This document shows, one piece after another, positions 9,206-17,800 of a stretch of 64,000 nt of DNA (positions within the stretch are counted from its first letter, which is position 1; each line of letters opens with the position of its first letter). The notes beneath the pieces are model-generated. The model worked only from the letters and a program-made list of their open reading frames with translations, did no database searches and was not told the DNA's origin. A program made the position numbers and the translations under genes. The stretch comes from Bryobacterales bacterium (GTDB lineage Bacteria > Acidobacteriota > Terriglobia > Bryobacterales > UBA6623): the NCBI GenBank assembly GCA_028819255.1, contig JAPPMB010000137.1, forward strand, positions 39,633-103,632, in the 5' to 3' direction.

Positions 9206-10937
9206 TTTCCGCACCCGCCTCGATGCCACGCAGGACCGAAGTCTCGCCCGTAGGCCAGCGCACCTCCACCGAGTCGGCCCTCGTATGCGAGCCCAGTCCG
9301 AAGTGGAGGACCAGCTCGCTCTGGGAGAGATAGCTTCCGCCGCTCGGGACTTCGCGCAGCTGCCGCAGATCACCGGACCGCACCCTGACCTGGGCTCCCA
9401 GGGCGAGCCGGTTTCCGCCTGACCCGACAAGGTGAATCCTGAGGTGCTGGCTCCCGCTGGCGCTTTCGTTCCAGAACAGAGCTGGCGCGGCGTCAATGTT
9501 GCTGACCACCACATCCAGCCTCCCGTCGCCGTCCAAGTCGGCGCTTGCCGCTCCGCGGCTGGATTGCTCGTGGTCGAGATTCAGGAGGCCCGGCTGCTCC
9601 TCGAACCGGCCGTCGCCGAGATTCCGGAACAGAAGGCTTTGCTGGCGGTACGGAGCGACGGACGACTCCTGGAGCTGATCGACATTCGGAAAGACGTGGC
9701 CGTTCGCCACGAAGATGTCGAGCCAGCCGTCGTTGTCGAAGTCTCCGAACAGGGTTCCCCACCCAACAAGGGGCAATGTCGGTCGATCCAGACCCGACCG
9801 AGTGGTCACATCCGAGAAATTGAGTTCGCCCTCGTTCCGGTACAGCGTGTTGTACTCCTCCGAGAAGTGCGTAACGTAGAGGGAGAGCCGGCCCTGGTTT
9901 AGATAGTCCCCCACGGCGACTCCCATCCCGGCCTGCTCGACTCCGTGCGCGTTGAAAGCCACGCCCGAAAGGAGTCCGAGTTCCTCGAACACCGAGTTGC
10001 CCAGGTTCCTGTAGAGAAGGTTGGGTGTCGAATCGTTGGCCACGAAGAGATCGGGCAGGCCGTCGTCGTCCAGATGCGCGAAGAGAGCTCCGAGACCGAA
10101 GTGGCCATGCACATCGTCCAGGCCGCTGGCGAGGGAGGCTTGTTCGAAAGTCCCGTCTCCCCGGTTCAGGAAGAAGGAGTCACCAGCCCCCTTCAGACCA
10201 CGAGGTCCGCACATCACAGGGAGGCCCATGTACTTGCAGCCCAGACCGGCTCCCCCCATCGAGCCGTACGCGGGACTCCCCGGCTCGGGCAGATTGGCCG
10301 GATCCAGATCGATGTAGTTGGCGACGAACAGGTCGAGGTCGCCGTCCAGATCGACATCGGACCAGGACGAGCCTGTCGACCAGCGAGGATCGGTTACGCC
10401 CGCCTGCTCGGCGGCGTCGGAGAACGTTCCGTCGCCTTGGTTGCGCAGGAGCTGGTTGGGGCCATACGAGGTGATGTAGAGATCGGGATGGCCGTCGGCG
10501 TTGTAGTCGGTCACGGAGCAGCCCATGCCCCAGTAGCCGTCCCCGGCCGCGCCCGCCTCTTGCGTGACCTCCTTGAAGCGGCGCCCGCCCAGGTTGCGAA
10601 ACAGGGCATGCCGCAGAGGCGATGGCCGGCCGTCCCGGAAGTTCTCCAGGCGCCCGCCGTTGACAAAGTACAGGTCCACCCGCCCGTCCGAATCGTAGTC
10701 GACGACACAGACACCGGCGGAATTGGCCTCGACGATGTAGCGCTTCTCGCGGTCGCCGCTGATCACTCGGAAGCCGCCCAGCCCCGACCGTTCCGCTGAC
10801 TCCAGGAACCGCAACTGGCACCGGGCCAGGCTCGCCAGCGGCGGCAAGAGATGCATTGAGAGGGCAACGCAGCCAACGAGTGCCGGCCATTGCAGGCGCC
10901 GGATGGGAATCACATGCAACACAGACGGAGTGCACAC
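9147..10937 (-). CDS. FG-GAP/VCBS repeat protein with C-terminal ASPIC/UnbV domain
   Basis: A 596-residue exported protein. A hydrophobic N-terminal stretch (about residues 15-40) is a probable signal or anchor. About seven calcium-loop repeats follow (for example VDYDSDGRVDLYFV, TDYNADGHPDLYIT, GDFDNDGWLDIFVANG), the pattern of FG-GAP/VCBS beta-propeller blades. The final ~100 residues, with VEVRWPTGE and a preceding SQSELVLHFGLG, are the ASPIC/UnbV domain. Such proteins are abundant in Acidobacteria and are thought to be extracellular binding or adhesion proteins. The 10937 start is a GTG, and GTG at 10913 or TTG at 10919 are possible alternatives. Its 5' end overlaps the divergent antitoxin gene, and its 3' end overlaps the permease gene by 59 bases. 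Confidence 0.9.
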   Translation of the reverse strand: MCTPSVLHVIPIRRLQWPALVGCVALSMHLLPPLASLARCQLRFLESAERSGLGGFRVISGDREKRYIVEANSAGVCVVDYDSDGRVDLYFVNGGRLENFRDGRPSPLRHALFRNLGGRRFKEVTQEAGAAGDGYWGMGCSVTDYNADGHPDLYITSYGPNQLLRNQGDGTFSDAAEQAGVTDPRWSTGSSWSDVDLDGDLDLFVANYIDLDPANLPEPGSPAYGSMGGAGLGCKYMGLPVMCGPRGLKGAGDSFFLNRGDGTFEQASLASGLDDVHGHFGLGALFAHLDDDGLPDLFVANDSTPNLLYRNLGNSVFEELGLLSGVAFNAHGVEQAGMGVAVGDYLNQGRLSLYVTHFSEEYNTLYRNEGELNFSDVTTRSGLDRPTLPLVGWGTLFGDFDNDGWLDIFVANGHVFPNVDQLQESSVAPYRQQSLLFRNLGDGRFEEQPGLLNLDHEQSSRGAASADLDGDGRLDVVVSNIDAAPALFWNESASGSQHLRIHLVGSGGNRLALGAQVRVRSGDLRQLREVPSGGSYLSQSELVLHFGLGSHTRADSVEVRWPTGETSVLRGIEAGAEITIRRTPEGETAIRRPGGL

Positions 10938-11184
10938 AGTATATTTTCCGCAATCCGTGCTCGCCGGACTGGCTCGGATCGCGGAGAAGCGAGGAATGAG
11001 CCGGAACCGGCTGATCGTGGAGTCGTGTCGACGGGTCGTGGAAGAGCGGACGGGCTGGCCCGCAGACCTGTTTTCGAACGATCACTCGAGCGAGACAGAC
11101 TTGCAGCTGCTCCGGAAGGGCGAAGATGGCTTTCTGGACGCCATCGGAAGTGCCCGCAGAAGTCGGGTGCACCTTCCATTCTGA
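10930..11184 (+). CDS. ribbon-helix-helix antitoxin, VapB/CopG-like
   Basis: The 84-residue product reads from GTG 10930. The upstream ATG at 10903 is an alternative that adds nine residues of no family character. A short strand (HTVYFP) followed by AGLARIAEKRGMSRNRLIVE and a second helix is the ribbon-helix-helix DNA-binding and dimerisation fold. The tail ends RRSRVHLPF, like toxin-binding tails of this antitoxin class. The TGA stop overlaps the ATG of the PIN toxin remnant (TGATG), the usual coupled arrangement. The antitoxin looks intact although its toxin is not. It should still bind its operator, which would overlap the 5' end of the divergent ASPIC gene. Confidence 0.75.
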   Translation: MHTVYFPQSVLAGLARIAEKRGMSRNRLIVESCRRVVEERTGWPADLFSNDHSSETDLQLLRKGEDGFLDAIGSARRSRVHLPF

Positions 11185-11604
11185 TGTTACTCCTCGATAC
11201 AAGCGCCGTCTCGGCGTTCATGCATCGGCGCCCGGTCGCGTTACATGGACTGTGGGAAGAAGACCCATTGGCCGTTTAGCTCTGCACCCGCCGGGGCGGC
11301 GGAGATCTGGTTCGGTCTGTCGCGCCTGGAAGCCGACTGGCGCCGCCGGCGCCTCCCAACTAACGAGTTTCGGCGCTTGTGCGCCGCCCTGCGCTGGGCG
11401 GACTGGAGCGAGCCGACATCCTGTGTATTCGGGCAATGGAATGCCGCGCTACATTAGCGAGGGGCACCGATCAAGGACATGGACTTGGCGATAGCGTCGC
11501 CTGGCCTCAGCCATCCGGCCCGACTCGCCACCCGCGACGTGCGCTACTTCGCGAGAATTGACGACTTGAAACTGGTCGACTGGTCTGAGCCCCAGCATAG
11601 TTGA
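11184..11604 (+). pseudogene. VapC-type PIN toxin, decayed (frameshift and stop)
   Basis: The start MLLLDTSAVSAFM carries the first PIN aspartate. This frame then stops at 11279. The homology continues in the next frame with AAEIWFGLSRLEADWRRRRL, the conserved PIN glutamate helix, until an in-frame TAG at 11455-11457. It resumes immediately in the same frame with GAPIKDMDLAIAS and LATRDVRYFARIDDLKLVDW, the third and fourth conserved acidic regions and the typical VapC end, to a TGA at 11602. One frameshift (around 11270) and one nonsense codon therefore break a gene of normal length (about 138 codons). All four acidic regions can still be recognised, so decay is recent or a base-call problem. 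Confidence 0.8.
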
Positions 11605-12706
11605 GTGGTCCGTCTGAAGCCACAGACCGATCCGAGCATCGGGTCTGCTTGCGTCGCCGCAACGAGTGGGGCAAGGCGACCGTCAGCCCGCTGGCCTCCG
11701 CCGACGACTTTCCGCGGGTTGCGTTCGCGGACTTGGAGACTCTATGCATGCCCCGTGGACGAGTGCGGGCTTGCGCCTCCATCGGGCAAATGACTGGATC
11801 GGTTTGCGAGGGCAGGGCAAAGTGCTCAAGATACTGCGGGCAGATTCTCGACGTCGACGTCTCCACCGACAGTAGGCTATGCACGGACTTGATCCCCCGT
11901 TGGGCACGATGGCGCACGAATTGGAGTGCAGCGCGGGCCGCCCACCCTCAAGCGTGTCGCGGCTCGCCCCTCCTTTGACCGGGCCTCGGCCCAATCGTCC
12001 AGCGGGCCGTCTCGAGGCCGACCCCGCCGAGCCGGTCGCCTAGCGCCGGATCAGATGCGAGAACGGCCACGCCGTCGCCGACACCTTGATCACCAGCTCC
12101 AGTCTCTTTGGCTTGATTCCAGCCACGTGGGGCACTGTCGGCGCGACTTCGCAGAAGGTTCGGAAGCAGACCCGAGCAATGCCGACGAGCACCTTGATCG
12201 CGTCACGAACTCAAGAAACCACGCCTTAGTGAACCGGAGGTCGGTCCTGTCCAAGGGCGATCTCGCGGACGCAGTCCTCGCCGCGTCCCGGCAAGAGGCC
12301 GCGTCGCCCCTCTCGAGGCTCCTTGGTGCGGATCCGCCCCCCGGAGGGACTCGCCCGCGAAAACGGAACCTACCGAGGACTGTCCGAGCCCGCCCCCTTG
12401 GGTACTGGCAGCCGGAGCCGTGTTCCGGAAGGGCCGGCCGACGGCCCATTCCCCAATTCCATCTCCCGCGAGTAGGTGTTGCGGGCATGGCCGAAGTCGG
12501 TGCCTCCCTCGATCGCTGTACGGCGCTCATCCCATGTGCTGGATACGCTGCTATCAACTGCCGGCGGGCTATAGCAAACCTGCCTCGGCAGTGCCCGGCA
12601 GCAAAGTGTGGCCGGTCCCTGTTGCGGTGGGCGTCATCGCGCTTGGGGGTATACTCGCCTCGGTCGTTTCCTGGTTGGCATGGCCTGTTCTGAGAGGGTG
12701 GCCGTC
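11605..12706. other. 1.1-kb region without a recognisable gene
   Basis: ORFs on both strands are short, mutually overlapping and of low-complexity R/S/P/G composition. On the minus strand a stretch of about 55 codons ending at a TAG near 12047-12049 (contains VAPTVPHVAGIKPKR and KVSATAWPFSHLIRR) reads more like a real protein tail, but a TGA stands just before it and I do not recognise the family. It may be a gene remnant. A TATACT hexamer at 12650-12655 could be a -10 element for the NHL gene, without a good -35. Confidence 0.4.
12692..12698 (+). promoter_or_regulatory. ribosome binding site supporting the NHL start
   Basis: GAGAGGG lies 8 bases before the ATG at 12707 and favours it over the upstream ATG at 12608 and the later ATG at 12725. 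Confidence 0.55.
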
Positions 12707-13714
12707 ATGACCGCGCGGAGAACTATGAAAGTCTTAGGCGGAGGAGAATTCCTCTACGAAGTCGACCCGGCTTGGCCGCAGGTCCCCGAGGGCTGGAGTT
12801 TCCACGAGGTGGCCGGAGTCGCGACCGACTCGCAGGACCGGGTGTATGTCTTCAATCGTGGGGAGCACCCGGTGATGGTGTTTCAGGCCGACGGGAAGTT
12901 CTTGTCTTCCTGGGGCGAGGGGGAGTTTGTCCGGGCCCACGGGATTTGGATTGGGCCGGATGATGCAGTCTACTTGACCGATGATCTCGGGCACACTGTC
13001 AGGAAGTACACTCCCACGGGCGATCTACTAATGACGCTCGGAACAGAGGGCTCGCCGAGTGATACGGGAGTCGAGAACTTCGACTATCGCACTATCAAGC
13101 AGGCCGCGGGCCCATTCCACTACCCAACGAACCTCGTCCTCAACGCACAGGGGGAGATGTACGTCTCCGACGGTTACGGTAACGCGCGGGTCCACAAGTT
13201 CACGCCGGACGGGCGACTGCTGATCTCGTGGGGAGAACTCGGCAATGGGCCCGGACAGTTCCATCTGCCGCATGGAATCGCCGTGGACAGCATGGGGAGA
13301 GTCTTCGTAGCCGACCGCGAGAATGACCGGTTACAGGTCTTCTCGCCGGATGGTGAGTTTCTGGCCGAGTGGACTACCGTCGTTCGGCCTTGCCAAGTGT
13401 TCATCGACACCCGGGACAACGTCTTCGTTGCCGAAGTGGGGCGCCGCGTAGGCATGTTCCCGTGGATGACACCGGACCTGAGCGTGACCGGCGGGCGCGT
13501 CAGTGTTTTCAACGTCGATGGGGAGCGGCAGGCCAACTGGGGCGGCGGCGACCACCCTGAGGAACCGGGCGATTTCTACGCACCGCACGACGTCTGGGTG
13601 GATTCGCAGTGCAATGTGTATGTTGGCGAAGTTACTTGGTCAGCCGGAGGTAACCAGGGCTTGGCCCCTCCGAATTGCCCAACGCTGCAGAAGTTCATTA
13701 GGAAGCACGACTGA
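12707..13714 (+). CDS. NHL-repeat beta-propeller protein
   Basis: The 335-residue product has no signal peptide. It contains five or more NHL repeats, for example GVATDSQDRVYVFNRGEHPV, HGIAVDSMGRVFVADRENDR and APHDVWVDSQCNVYVGEV, each followed by a VQVFxPDG-type strand. The fold is a six-bladed propeller related to peptidyl-alpha-hydroxyglycine alpha-amidating lyase and to many uncharacterised bacterial NHL proteins. No catalytic set can be assigned, so lyase activity should not be assumed. The gene stands alone between two stretches of non-coding DNA. Confidence 0.85.
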   Translation: MTARRTMKVLGGGEFLYEVDPAWPQVPEGWSFHEVAGVATDSQDRVYVFNRGEHPVMVFQADGKFLSSWGEGEFVRAHGIWIGPDDAVYLTDDLGHTVRKYTPTGDLLMTLGTEGSPSDTGVENFDYRTIKQAAGPFHYPTNLVLNAQGEMYVSDGYGNARVHKFTPDGRLLISWGELGNGPGQFHLPHGIAVDSMGRVFVADRENDRLQVFSPDGEFLAEWTTVVRPCQVFIDTRDNVFVAEVGRRVGMFPWMTPDLSVTGGRVSVFNVDGERQANWGGGDHPEEPGDFYAPHDVWVDSQCNVYVGEVTWSAGGNQGLAPPNCPTLQKFIRKHD

Positions 13715-14315
13715 AAGAACTTGCCGTTTAGACCGATTACGTGCATTGGACGGCTCGCCTAGCTGGCTCACCTTTGCTCTTTCGACCTATCGCGGGATTG
13801 CGGGTCTCAGCGCAACATCCAGAAGAGCCATAACTTAGCCTTCGGCCTAGTGTGTGGCGTGAGATCGTCACCCAACTTCGCGGGCGAGGGAAAGGCGGTG
13901 AGCGCAACTTGGTAATTCGATAAACCGTAAGAAAACCGGTCTCACGACGGATCGACGCTTGAAGTCGCGAGACTGGGTTGCGCGACGAGCCCGGGCAGGA
14001 TGCGTCACGCGGCCTGGCTTCGCCAATGCGCTTGTCGCAGGGCGGCGATCGCCGTCATGCCCGCGGGAATCCAGTCGCGTCCACGGGCCTGCGGTCCGCA
14101 GATGCCGTTCTCCGGAAAGAGTGGTCCAGCCGGCCCGCCCGGGCATTGAACGATAGGGAGGCCTGCCTTCAAAGCCTGCTTCGAGCTCGTAGCGGTCTCC
14201 ATCGAAGAGGGCCCGCCAGCTCCCGACCGCAGACCATGCGGTTCGCGCTCCTGCCGGCCCTGCACCCGCCGGAACGGACTGCGGTTCCCGGAATCCGGAC
14301 CCGGCGGGGGCGAGT
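13715..14315. other. 0.6-kb non-coding stretch
   Basis: I see no gene. Around 14050-14075 the sequence CATGCCCGCGGGAATCCAG resembles the core of short dispersed intergenic repeats found in many bacterial genomes. Only one copy is visible in this window, so it cannot be called a repeat here. Confidence 0.4.
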
Positions 14316-14768
14316 CTAGCGGGGGTCACCGAGATCCAATGCCCGCTGCTGGATCAAATGCTGAGAGATGCGAAGCCAGTTCTCGCATTGAAGGCCCTCG
14401 ACTCGCCCGAACTCGCGTTCGTTGGCGGTGACGATCGTGCAATCGAGCGTCACGGCGTGGGCGGCGATGAGCAGGTCATTGCTGCCGATCGGCTGGCCGG
14501 CTCGCTCGAGCCGGGTGCGGAGGATCGCGTACACGGCGGCGGCCGGCGCCTCGAAAGGCATGACTTCAATGCGATGGAGCACCGCCTCGACTTGAGCCTT
14601 GAGCCGCGACGATCGGCGTTTCTCGGCTCCGTAACGGATTTCGGCGGCAACGATGATGCTGGTGCAGACCTGGGATTCGCCGACATCGCGAATCCGCTCC
14701 ATCACCTGTCCCGTCGGGTTGCGAATGAGGTCCGAGACGATGTTGGTGCCAAGCAGGTAGCGCTTCAG
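14316..14768 (-). pseudogene. VapC-type PIN toxin with CTG start and lost catalytic aspartate
   Basis: A 150-residue PIN frame that would read KRYLLxTNIVSDLIRNP from its first codons. Two changes stand out. The codon where ATG is expected, overlapping the vapB stop, is CTG (14768-14766), with no ATG, GTG or TTG usable nearby. The first catalytic aspartate (LLDTN in the family) is glycine (LLGTN; GGC instead of GAC). The other acidic regions are present: AAEIRYGAEKR, PIGSNDLLIAAHA and NEREFGRVEGL. PIN RNases need four acidic residues for metal binding, so the toxin is probably inactive and poorly translated. The frame is otherwise intact, so this could instead be called a CDS with a CTG start. 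Confidence 0.72.
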
Positions 14769-15016
14769 ATTTCCACCTGCCTCGGCGGCGGGTCCGGGAT
14801 CGGAGGGAATTCCTCGTCGATAGGCTGGAGCGTCGCCAGTAACGCGAGCAGCGATCCCTTGGCGACAGGCTCGATAATCAGCCGGGAGCCGTCTTTCCGG
14901 ATCATCACTTCGTCGCCGGGGAGTTCGAATTCGCGGGGAATCCGCAGAGCTTGGTTCCGACCGTTCCTGAAGAGCTTGGCCCTGCGCTTGCGCCCCCACT
15001 CCGTCCTCGATGGCAT
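14765..15016 (-). CDS. vapB: VapB antitoxin, AbrB/MazE-type
   Basis: An 83-residue protein. Residues 12-50 hold the swapped-hairpin AbrB/SpoVT fold typical of VapB (AKLFRNGRNQALRIPREFEL, then GDEVMIRKDGSRLIIEP), which binds operator DNA. The acidic, proline-rich tail (PIDEEFPPIPDPP) is the toxin-binding segment. The TGA stop overlaps the CTG codon where the toxin frame begins. The gene looks fully intact, unlike its toxin. A TATACT element just 7 bases ahead of the ATG suggests a leaderless transcript. Confidence 0.85.
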   Translation of the reverse strand: MPSRTEWGRKRRAKLFRNGRNQALRIPREFELPGDEVMIRKDGSRLIIEPVAKGSLLALLATLQPIDEEFPPIPDPPPRQVEI

Positions 15017-15412
15017 TTCCCGGAGTATATGCCATCTCAGTCCGTCCGTCCTGCCGCTTGCATGGGCCTTTCAGGGCGGATCCGCCCTGCATAGCCGGAA
15101 TCGGTCGGTCTCGCGAGCCAGGAGTGGAAGCGGTCCCAAGGATTCACGGCCGAGGATCTGTCGCAGCCGTGCGAACACTTCCGAGCCGACGTTCCCCGAC
15201 CGGCCGGTGCCTGCGATGCCCCCGGCTGGGCTCCGCACGAGCTGGGGCCTCAGGAGCCTGATTCTCGCCCGGGTCGGGAGGCTGGTGTCGGTGCCGGTCG
15301 TTCCCATCCGCGGTCGGTTTCCTCTTGAGAGCCCGCACTTCCGAAACCGAGTCGATCCCTCCCAAGCAGTGTCCAAGCAATCCGGGCCCGCGAGGGTTAC
15401 ACTGACAGCCTG
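15017..15412. other. 0.4-kb spacer between divergent vapB and TPR genes
   Basis: No gene is recognised. Apart from the vapB -10 element at 15024-15029, I find no repeat or RNA structure. Confidence 0.4.
15024..15029 (-). promoter_or_regulatory. putative -10 element of vapB, close enough for a leaderless mRNA
   Basis: Read on the minus strand this is TATACT, followed by only seven bases (CCGGGAA) before the ATG at 15016. Transcription starting 7 bases after a -10 would begin at or next to the start codon. No clear -35 is seen. Confidence 0.35.
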
Positions 15413-17191
15413 ATGGCTCCTTCGCGGAAGGGTCGCCACGGCACGGGCATCGCCAGGCCCCTCCGAAGGTTCCCATGTCGTCGAGCCGCGTGGGCTTGCT
15501 GGATCGCATTCCTCTGCGTGTTCCAGCCGGAGGAGGGTTTCCCCCAGGTACGGCTCCCTGCGGAGTCTGTCGCCGAGTTCGAGCGAGCCTTGGCCCACTT
15601 CCGGGCCGGAAGCTACGAAGCGGCCCTGCAAGAGATTGAGCCGCTAGGAAGCCGCTACCCGGATGCTGCGGAGATCCAGCACTTGCTGGCGATCATCCTC
15701 GACCTGAATCGGCGCCCGGAAGAGGCCAACCGGCACTTCCGGCGGGCCGTGGAACTCCAGCCGCGGTCGGTCGGGTTTCGGACGAATTTCGGCGCCAGTC
15801 TGATGCGCCTTGGGCAAGCGTTGGAGGCGGAGCGCCAGTTTCGACACGCTCTCGAGCTGGAACCGAACCATCCGACGGCAAGCTTCAATCTGGGGACCAC
15901 ACTCTTGCAGCAGGGCCGGCCCGAAGACGCTCTGCCGTGGCTCGAGAAGGCGCTCTCGATCCAGCCGGACGTCTTTCAGAACGCCTATCAGCTTGCCTAC
16001 TGTCGATTCCTGCTGGGCAGGTACGAGGCGGCAGACACGCTGTTGAGGAGACTTGCGGGCGTGGCGGAGTCCCGAGCCGAGGTGCGGTTCCTGCAAGCAC
16101 TTACGGATCGGGCGCTCGGGCGTGCCGACCGGACCGACGAGATCATGCGAGCGATCAGTCCGATGCTGAACGGGCAGCCTGAGATGGAATTCCAGGCTGC
16201 GCTGCTGCTGCTGAATCAGGACCTGGCCGCACCGTCCGAAGAGCTGCTCCGGTCGGTAGTCGGACAGCTCCCGGCCTCCTATCCGGCCCATTTTCACCTG
16301 GCCGTTGCTCAGGAGAGGCTCGGCAAGCTGCCCGAAGCCGTCCGGACGGCGAGGGCCGCGCTGGCCCTCGAGGAGACCTCGGAGGCTCACTTGCTCCTGG
16401 CGGACCTCCTCGAGTCGCAGGGACAGCCTCTCGAGGCCGTGACGCACTTCCAGAGGGCGGTCGCTCTCGATCCCACCTCCGAACACTACTTCGCACTCGG
16501 GTACGAGTTCCTAAGTCACTGGAACTGGGAGGCCGCGGCGCAGGTTTTCTCCGAAGGCCTCGAACGGGTGCCCGACTCCTGGAACCTCTGGATCGGCGCG
16601 GGAGCGGCGGCGCTCGGTCTGACGCGGTACGAGGAAGCGACGCGGGCCTTCCTGAAGGCCGTAGGGCTGAGGCCCGAGGAGATGATGGGTTTCCATCTCC
16701 TTTCGCAGGCCTTCGATCGATCGGAACAGTCATTCGAGGACGCCTTGCTCTCTTTCCGGCAACTTCTCGAGCGGGATCCAATGAATCCGCTCGCCCGATA
16801 CTTCGAGGCGCTCGCCACGTTCCGCCAGGCGTCACGCTCGGGAGATTTCAGCCAAGTCGCGAACCGGGTTGACACGCTGGCCGAGCTGACCCGGGAGGAC
16901 CCGCGCTACCTGGAAGCCCAGCTGCTAATGAGCGAAATCCAATTCGAGCTCCAGAACTGGCCCGCTGCAGTCGAAGCGCTCCACCAGGCCGTCCGACTCG
17001 ATCCGGATCACGTATTGGCCCACTACCGGCTCGGACTCGCGCTTCAGAGGACCGGGAAACGGCAGGAGGCTCGTCAGATGCTCCAGCGGTACCGTGAGTT
17101 GAAGGACCGGGAAGACCGCACGATCGGCGAGAGAGTCGCGGTGACCACCCGGTTCATCGTCGATCTCAAAAAGGATGGCAGGCGTCGCTGA
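15413..17191 (+). CDS. exported TPR-repeat protein
   Basis: A 592-residue protein. A basic start followed by a hydrophobic stretch (about residues 25-40) looks like a signal peptide or anchor. The rest is a nearly continuous array of about 12 tetratricopeptide repeats, for example HFRRAVELQPRSVGFRTNFG, EKALSIQPDVFQNAYQLAYC and ALHQAVRLDPDHVLAHYRLG. Such solenoids are protein-interaction scaffolds, in Acidobacteria often in envelope or polysaccharide processes. No enzyme domain is fused. The ATG at 15413 lacks a strong ribosome site, so the start is not certain. The gene is followed by 0.6 kb without a gene. Confidence 0.87.
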   Translation: MAPSRKGRHGTGIARPLRRFPCRRAAWACWIAFLCVFQPEEGFPQVRLPAESVAEFERALAHFRAGSYEAALQEIEPLGSRYPDAAEIQHLLAIILDLNRRPEEANRHFRRAVELQPRSVGFRTNFGASLMRLGQALEAERQFRHALELEPNHPTASFNLGTTLLQQGRPEDALPWLEKALSIQPDVFQNAYQLAYCRFLLGRYEAADTLLRRLAGVAESRAEVRFLQALTDRALGRADRTDEIMRAISPMLNGQPEMEFQAALLLLNQDLAAPSEELLRSVVGQLPASYPAHFHLAVAQERLGKLPEAVRTARAALALEETSEAHLLLADLLESQGQPLEAVTHFQRAVALDPTSEHYFALGYEFLSHWNWEAAAQVFSEGLERVPDSWNLWIGAGAAALGLTRYEEATRAFLKAVGLRPEEMMGFHLLSQAFDRSEQSFEDALLSFRQLLERDPMNPLARYFEALATFRQASRSGDFSQVANRVDTLAELTREDPRYLEAQLLMSEIQFELQNWPAAVEALHQAVRLDPDHVLAHYRLGLALQRTGKRQEARQMLQRYRELKDREDRTIGERVAVTTRFIVDLKKDGRRR

Positions 17192-17719
17192 CGCCGAACA
17201 GCTTGTCCGCGAGGGAGAGCTCTCGACGGATCTGGAAGGTCTCTCGGGCTTGGGCCAGGAAGTGAAGGTCGATCCTCGGGCTCCTCCGCGCTGGTCCGGA
17301 ATGCCCTGAGCCGACTTGCAGCAGCATCCTTCGACTACCTTGGGCTTCATCCGTTGGGCTACGTCCGGGACGTCCGAGTGGAGGACCGCAACGTGCTCCA
17401 AGATCTGACGGCCTCGACGAGGCACCGCAGCCCACCTGTCCGATTCCACTGTCGTCGAAATCGTTCCTGAGCGTTCCGCACGTTCCGTCTGCCGAGCACC
17501 TCCTCCGTTGCCACTTGCACCGCGAGGCATTCCGCAGGACCTCGCTGCACTGGAACACTCCCAGAGGGCTGATCCAGGTGCTGGAAAGCCAGGTGTTGAT
17601 CGAGTGACAACGAGCTCACGCTCCCTTGTTGGACCGCCTGTCCCAAGCCGAGCCGACGGCGCATTCTCCCGAGTCGGAGTCGAACTTCGCGCCGTTTCTT
17701 CGCGACAGGTCAGAATTGA

Positions 17720-17749
17720 TTGGATTGCCTTCGATTCCGAACCTACACT
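17720..17749 (+). promoter_or_regulatory. weak putative promoter of the PIG-L gene
   Basis: TTGGAT (17720-17725) and TACACT (17744-17749) are separated by 18 bases in an AT-richer patch 51 bases ahead of the ATG. Both boxes match the consensus only partly. Confidence 0.28.
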
Positions 17750-17788
17750 GAATTCGCCGTTCGGGGATTCAGCCGGCGGTCCGAGTTC

Positions 17789-17795
17789 AAGGAGG
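17789..17795 (+). promoter_or_regulatory. ribosome binding site fixing the PIG-L start
   Basis: AAGGAGG is 5 bases before the ATG at 17801, which begins a good signal peptide. It rules out the in-frame ATG at 17720. Confidence 0.75.
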
Positions 17796-17800
17796 ACACC

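Larger units (their letters stand above)
17192..17800. other. 0.6-kb stretch without an intact gene
   Basis: Short ORFs overlap on both strands. The stretch from about 17467 to a TGA at 17605-17607 on the plus strand reads as a plausible protein tail (EAFRRTSLHWNTPRGLIQVL), but it has no start and I do not recognise it. The 3' end carries a promoter-like pair and the ribosome site of the PIG-L gene. Confidence 0.35.

Noticed and set aside
12090..12557. 155-codon minus-strand frame in the gap before the NHL gene
   Set aside because: Residue composition is that of random GC-rich DNA and no motif is visible. A neighbouring frame holds the only protein-like stretch, and that has a stop directly before it.
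14030..14090. Dispersed repeat of the CCCGCGGGAATCC type
   Set aside because: Only one copy occurs in the window and it is not a clear palindrome, so a repeat family cannot be supported from this sequence.
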